Origin: Desulfobacterales bacterium
GTDB taxonomy: Bacteria; Desulfobacterota; Desulfobacteria; Desulfobacterales; BuS5
Direction of reading: 5' to 3'
NCBI GenBank assembly: GCA_016735355.1
Contig: JAERRQ010000001.1
Coordinates: 1 to 8,735, forward strand
DNA length: 8,735 nt
Each line of letters starts with the position of its first letter. Position 1 is the stretch's first letter. The notes below the pieces were generated by a model that had not been told where the DNA came from, ran no database searches, and was given only the letters and a program-made list of their open reading frames with translations. Below are positions 5,881 through 8,735 of the stretch, piece after piece. The position numbers and the translations under genes were made by a program.

Positions 5881-7337
5881 TACAACTCTCCATTAAGCAG
5901 CCTCTCATGTATATTATCAAAACCGCCGTTTGACATAATGAGTATAAGATCCTTTGGTTTTGCTTCTTTAATCAGGAAAGCGATTATATCTTCTGTATTT
6001 TGAAAGTAGTATGCGTCCCTGTTGCGGGTTTTGACATCCTCCACCAGCTTTTTTGATGAAAACCGATCGTCATAAGGTATTTTATTGAGTAACGGCGGCT
6101 TGCGTATGCAAATAATATCAGCAAAATCAAAAGAAAGAGGATAAACATCCTGAAAAACTTTACGCATACTGGAATTGGTTCTGGGTTCAAATACAGCAAT
6201 AACCCGTCCATCAGGATAGTATGGTTTTACTGCCCTTATTGTTTCCCTTACCGCAGTGGGATGATGGGCAAAATCATCCATCACAGTGATGTGATTTTTT
6301 ACACCGCGCACTTCCTGACGCCTTTTGATCCCCTGAAACGTCGCAACAGCTTTTTGAATAATCTCAAGAGGTATATGCAGACTATGGGCAATCGCTATAG
6401 CCGCTGAAGCATTCAGCAGGTTATGCTCTCCCATCATACTGGTTTTAAAAGCGGTGGCTTTGCCTTCATGTTTCAAGATCCTGAATTTAGTCCAGGGAGG
6501 ATCAATCTCTATATCAGCCAGACGCCATTCGGATGATTCTTTTCTACCGTACTTTTCCAACCGGAATTTTCCATTAACCACAAGGGTATCAATATTAACA
6601 TCATTATCAAAGGCGAACAGACTGCTTTTTGAAGAAATACCATTTAAAAAAGTTTTAAATGTCCGTTTTACATGATCGAGATCTTTGAAAATATCCGCAT
6701 GATCGAATTCTACGCTCGTGAGGACAGTCATGAAGGGATCGTAGTGTAAAAATTTGGCCCCTTTATCAAAAAAGGCCGTATCGTATTCATCACCTTCGAT
6801 TACTATGTAGTCCCCTTGCCCAACACGATAATTACTATCGAAATTTTTTAGAATCCCGCCAATTATAAAGGAAGGATCCCATTTGCTTTCATAACGGCCG
6901 GCTTCATGAAGAATCCAGGCAATAATTGAAGCAGTGGTAGTTTTCCCATGCGTGCCGGTAATCAGAAGCGTTTTCTTTTTTTTGGCAAAAACACTTCCAT
7001 TGGCAAAAACACTTCCAACAGCCTGGGGCATGGAGCAAAATGGGAGCCCCATCTCCATCATTCTAACCGCTTCGGGATTATCCCGTCTGACTGCATTGCC
7101 GACAATAACAAGGTCCGGTCCGTATGATACGTTATCGGCGCTAAATCCGTCCGATAGATTGATGCCCCTGGCTGCAAGAAAAGTGCTTATAGGAGGATAT
7201 ACTTTCCGGTCAGATCCTGTTATAGCAAATCCGGCATCCTTAAGCATGCAGGCCAGCGCGCCCATGCCTGTTCCGCAAGCCGCGATAAGATGTATGCTTT
7301 TCAGATTGTCCGGTATATAGTTTTTATTTAAATCCAT
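5880..7337 (-). CDS. mpl: UDP-N-acetylmuramate:L-Ala-gamma-D-Glu-meso-DAP ligase (murein peptide ligase)
   Basis: This cytoplasmic ATP-dependent ligase joins recovered murein tripeptide to UDP-MurNAc in peptidoglycan recycling. The 485-residue length is close to the family norm. Seen in order are an N-terminal Rossmann-like domain (HLIAACGTGMGALA, ITGSDR), the ATP loop GTHGKTTT (128-135), the signature EGDEYDTAFFD (181-191), EFDHADIF (from 210), RRQEVRG, DDFAHHPTA (from 354) and FEPRTNSSMR (to 392). The DEYDTAFFDK block and RRQEVRG separate Mpl from MurC. The start ATG has GGAG six bases upstream and follows the radC stop by 13 bp. The hydrolase start overlaps its stop. An 18-bp tandem duplication adds a repeated SVFA(N/K) unit just before the ATP loop. 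Confidence 0.93.
   Translation of the reverse strand: MDLNKNYIPDNLKSIHLIAACGTGMGALACMLKDAGFAITGSDRKVYPPISTFLAARGINLSDGFSADNVSYGPDLVIVGNAVRRDNPEAVRMMEMGLPFCSMPQAVGSVFANGSVFAKKKKTLLITGTHGKTTTASIIAWILHEAGRYESKWDPSFIIGGILKNFDSNYRVGQGDYIVIEGDEYDTAFFDKGAKFLHYDPFMTVLTSVEFDHADIFKDLDHVKRTFKTFLNGISSKSSLFAFDNDVNIDTLVVNGKFRLEKYGRKESSEWRLADIEIDPPWTKFRILKHEGKATAFKTSMMGEHNLLNASAAIAIAHSLHIPLEIIQKAVATFQGIKRRQEVRGVKNHITVMDDFAHHPTAVRETIRAVKPYYPDGRVIAVFEPRTNSSMRKVFQDVYPLSFDFADIICIRKPPLLNKIPYDDRFSSKKLVEDVKTRNRDAYYFQNTEDIIAFLIKEAKPKDLILIMSNGGFDNIHERLLNGEL
6982..7017. repeat. Perfect 18-bp tandem duplication inside mpl
   Basis: TTGGCAAAAACACTTCCA occurs twice back to back (6982-6999 and 7000-7017). It stays in frame and yields the repeated peptide SVFANGSVFAK in the linker ahead of the ATP-binding loop. 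The two copies are identical, so the duplication is probably recent. Confidence 0.85.
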
Positions 7338-7350
7338 ACATCTCCATCTC

Positions 7351-8022
7351 TTACATAGGCTTTAATATAGACCCCGCTTCCTGGAAACTGTAATAACCCC
7401 GTTTTGACACGATAATATGATCAAGAACACGTATACCAAGGATCTCCGCCGCATCGACAAGCTGTTTTTGTGCCAAAGTGTCTGCTTTGCTGGGTTTCAA
7501 ATCACCGGAAGGATGATTATGAGCAAATATGACTGCCGAGGCCCGGTCCTTAATCACATCGGCAAAAACCTCCCTGGGGTGGATCTGACTGCTGTTGACC
7601 AGGCCGATAGTGACTATTCTTTTTTCAATCACTTCATTGGCTCCGTTAAGGGACATGCATACAAAATGTTCCTGATTTTTTCCGGAGATATCGGCCAGCA
7701 AGGGGAGCGCATCTGCTGCGCTTGATATTCTGACTCTATCTTTGGCCAGGTATCGTCGGGCAAGTTCAAAGGCGGAGAGTATCTGGGCGGATTTTGCAAG
7801 CCCCATGCCGTTTACTGAGGAGATGTGTTCAAGGGACAGAGCGCTTTTATGCTTACGGATAAGTTTTGCGACGGCCCGCGCAATCGAAACAACGTCAAAT
7901 CCTCTGCCGCCGGATCCGATAATAGCCATTACAAGCTGCTCATCAGTAAGCGCCGATGCACCCCTTTCCCGCAACATCTCACGCGGCCGGTTATGTTCAG
8001 GCATCTCCTTGATGGGTTTCAT
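7351..8022 (-). CDS. radC: RadC/JAB-domain protein
   Basis: A 223-residue member of the RadC family (formerly thought to be a DNA repair protein; true role unsettled). The N-terminal part (MPEHNRPREMLRERGASALTDEQL) and a helix-hairpin-helix segment (SVNGMGLAKSAQILSAFELA) are followed by the JAB/MPN metal-binding motif AHNHPSG...PSKAD (His168, His170, Asp181). Family length is matched from ATG 8022. A GTG at 8046 is in frame, but it abuts the GGAGGA stretch with no spacing and would add eight atypical residues. The true ribosome binding site for ATG 8022 is not obvious. It lies 13 bp before mpl and likely shares its transcript. Chromosomal RadC genes are usually stand-alone, so the link to mpl is positional only. 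Confidence 0.9.
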   Translation of the reverse strand: MKPIKEMPEHNRPREMLRERGASALTDEQLVMAIIGSGGRGFDVVSIARAVAKLIRKHKSALSLEHISSVNGMGLAKSAQILSAFELARRYLAKDRVRISSAADALPLLADISGKNQEHFVCMSLNGANEVIEKRIVTIGLVNSSQIHPREVFADVIKDRASAVIFAHNHPSGDLKPSKADTLAQKQLVDAAEILGIRVLDHIIVSKRGYYSFQEAGSILKPM

Positions 8023-8061
8023 AATCAGATTATATTTGAGTCGCACTCCTCCGGGAAAGTT

Positions 8062-8304
8062 TTAAACACGTTTATCATCTTCACCTTTACGGCGGCGGAT
8101 AACATTTCCAGCGCCGGGGGTACTCTTTTTTCGTTTTTTTGCGGCCTGTTCTTTTATATTTTGTTCTATCAGAAATTTAAGCTGTTCTTCAATATCTTTT
8201 CTTCTGTCATTTCCGCTCCGCCTTTCCGGGTATTCATAAAAAACAATGCTCTGCCTGCGATCTCTGCCGCTGCGCCTCTCTTTTTTGGGTTTTTCTACTT
8301 TCAT
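8062..8304 (-). CDS. Small basic protein with repeated RRSGxDRR motifs
   Basis: An 80-residue protein extremely rich in Arg, Lys and Glu. It contains ERRSGRDRRQ and ERRSGNDRRK, two near-identical motifs about 18 residues apart, then a predicted helical stretch (DIEEQLKFLIEQNIKEQAAKKRKK) and a basic tail. Similar ERRxGxDRR motifs occur at the N-termini of many deltaproteobacterial PilZ or signalling proteins, but no such domain follows here. There is no signal peptide or membrane segment, so it is probably cytoplasmic, and nucleic-acid binding would fit the charge. It appears to be the first gene of the minus-strand unit, 39 bp ahead of radC. No strong ribosome binding site is seen. Its function is unknown. 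Confidence 0.65.
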   Translation of the reverse strand: MKVEKPKKERRSGRDRRQSIVFYEYPERRSGNDRRKDIEEQLKFLIEQNIKEQAAKKRKKSTPGAGNVIRRRKGEDDKRV

Positions 8305-8327
8305 AAGGTTTTTTGCATGGTGGTTTA

Positions 8328-8420
8328 ATGGTTAAATATGAAAATCTGCTTAAAGGAGACAGTCCCAGGGTAAAGTACTTAAGCCCGCTGCCTGACAACT
8401 ATCTTTATATCGGACATTAA
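8328..8420 (+). CDS. Possible 30-residue small ORF
   Basis: The frame from ATG 8328 to TAA 8418-8420 reads MVKYENLLKGDSPRV then KYLSPLPDNYLYIGH. Its composition is more protein-like than expected for intergenic DNA. No clear ribosome binding site precedes it, and no family is recognised. It is divergent from the small basic protein, so any promoter for the minus-strand unit would lie over it. It could be a genuine microprotein, a fragment of a lost gene, or chance. The rest of the intergenic stretch (8421-8500) is AT-rich with nothing I can name. Confidence 0.25.
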   Translation: MVKYENLLKGDSPRVKYLSPLPDNYLYIGH

Positions 8421-8500
8421 ACTACAAACCTTAACCCTAATTTTTCATAAAGAAATTATTTTTGGTTTTAAAAAATAAGAATACGATTACACTTATAATT

Positions 8501-8682
8501 AGGAACGTGGACGAAATAACTTCCCCAACTATACATCACAGCTTCAGGCCATCTTCGCCCGATCTGAAATCACAAAAATATTGAAATAGCTTGCTATTCC
8601 TTCAACTTTTGTAATTTTAGATCGAACAAACCTAACCTAAATCTGTGCGCCTACTTGTGGAAGTTATTTCGTTCACGTTCCT
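8501..8682. mobile_element. Second miniature inverted-repeat element (182 bp), unrelated to the GTAACC family
   Basis: The terminal inverted repeats are 24 bp with one mismatch: AGGAACGTGGACGAAATAAC... at the left and ...GTTATTTCGTTCACGTTCCT at the right. If the repeat is taken to start at GGAACG (8502), TTA flanks it on both sides (8499-8501 and 8682-8684), a possible 3-bp target duplication. Inside, 8560-8624 is a long imperfect palindrome whose arms begin CGATCTGAAATCACAAAA and end TTTTGTAATTTTAGATCG. It has no coding capacity. It lies 200 bp upstream of the small basic protein. Nothing identifiable follows it to the window end (8683-8735). Confidence 0.75.
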
Positions 8683-8735
8683 TATCATCAAAAGGACGTT
8701 GTAAACTGCAAGAGTCGAGATATATTTTCATTTAA

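Noticed and set aside
6934..7320. 128-residue plus-strand open frame
   Set aside because: It lies entirely antisense to mpl, which has unmistakable family motifs, and shows no protein-like features of its own.
8023..8046. GTG start for radC
   Set aside because: The GGAGGA stretch abuts the GTG without spacing, and family members normally begin near the ATG at 8022.
7825..8328. 167-residue plus-strand open frame
   Set aside because: It is antisense to radC and the small basic protein. Its Phe-rich composition is what the complement of Lys/Arg-rich coding produces.

Overview
The window looks like a chromosomal segment of a Gram-negative, probably deltaproteobacterial organism (Desulfobacterales-like is my best guess). 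This is inferred from the AT-rich intergenic DNA, the gene types (Mpl, MltF, an 'ERRSGxDRR' small basic protein) and the heavy load of short palindromic mobile elements. No 16S rRNA or other taxonomic marker is present, so the placement is tentative.

Layout. Positions 1-122 (minus) hold the first 40 codons of an AAA-type ATPase that runs off the left edge. Positions 123-1350 hold no convincing gene. They contain one partial and two complete copies of a miniature inverted-repeat element, a weak ORF that may be a gene relic, and a possible short leader transcript. Two plus-strand cell-wall genes follow: a PBP4-type D-Ala-D-Ala carboxypeptidase (1351-2571) and a VanY/M15-type carboxypeptidase with a twin-arginine-like signal (2633-3481). 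Converging on them from the minus strand is an apparent transcription unit: a small basic protein (8304-8062), radC (8022-7351), mpl (7337-5880), a nicotinamidase-like cysteine hydrolase (5880-5356) and mltF (5083-3623). The right edge carries a second, unrelated miniature element (8501-8682).

Four of the main genes act on peptidoglycan. The two carboxypeptidases trim stem peptides, MltF cleaves glycan strands, and Mpl ligates recovered tripeptide back onto UDP-MurNAc. The segment therefore reads as a wall-turnover and recycling neighbourhood, with RadC and the hydrolase as co-transcribed passengers of unknown connection.

The most distinctive feature is the element family. Copies at 325-568, 1124-1340, 3478-3611 and 5114-5330 share GTAACCGTTCACGGTT-type ends, and three of them share a central CCCAGG/CCTGGG hairpin. 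Two copies are flanked by perfect 8-bp direct repeats (AAAAAATG and TTAAATTA) and a third by a 7/8 repeat. GTAA ends with 8-bp target duplications are the hallmark of IS66-family insertion, so these are probably non-autonomous elements moved by an IS66-type transposase encoded elsewhere. They sit at gene boundaries. One ends 10 bp before the PBP4 start codon, one separates mltF from its operon, and one appears to supply the stop codon of the VanY gene. I see no CRISPR array, rRNA, tRNA or recognisable defence system.
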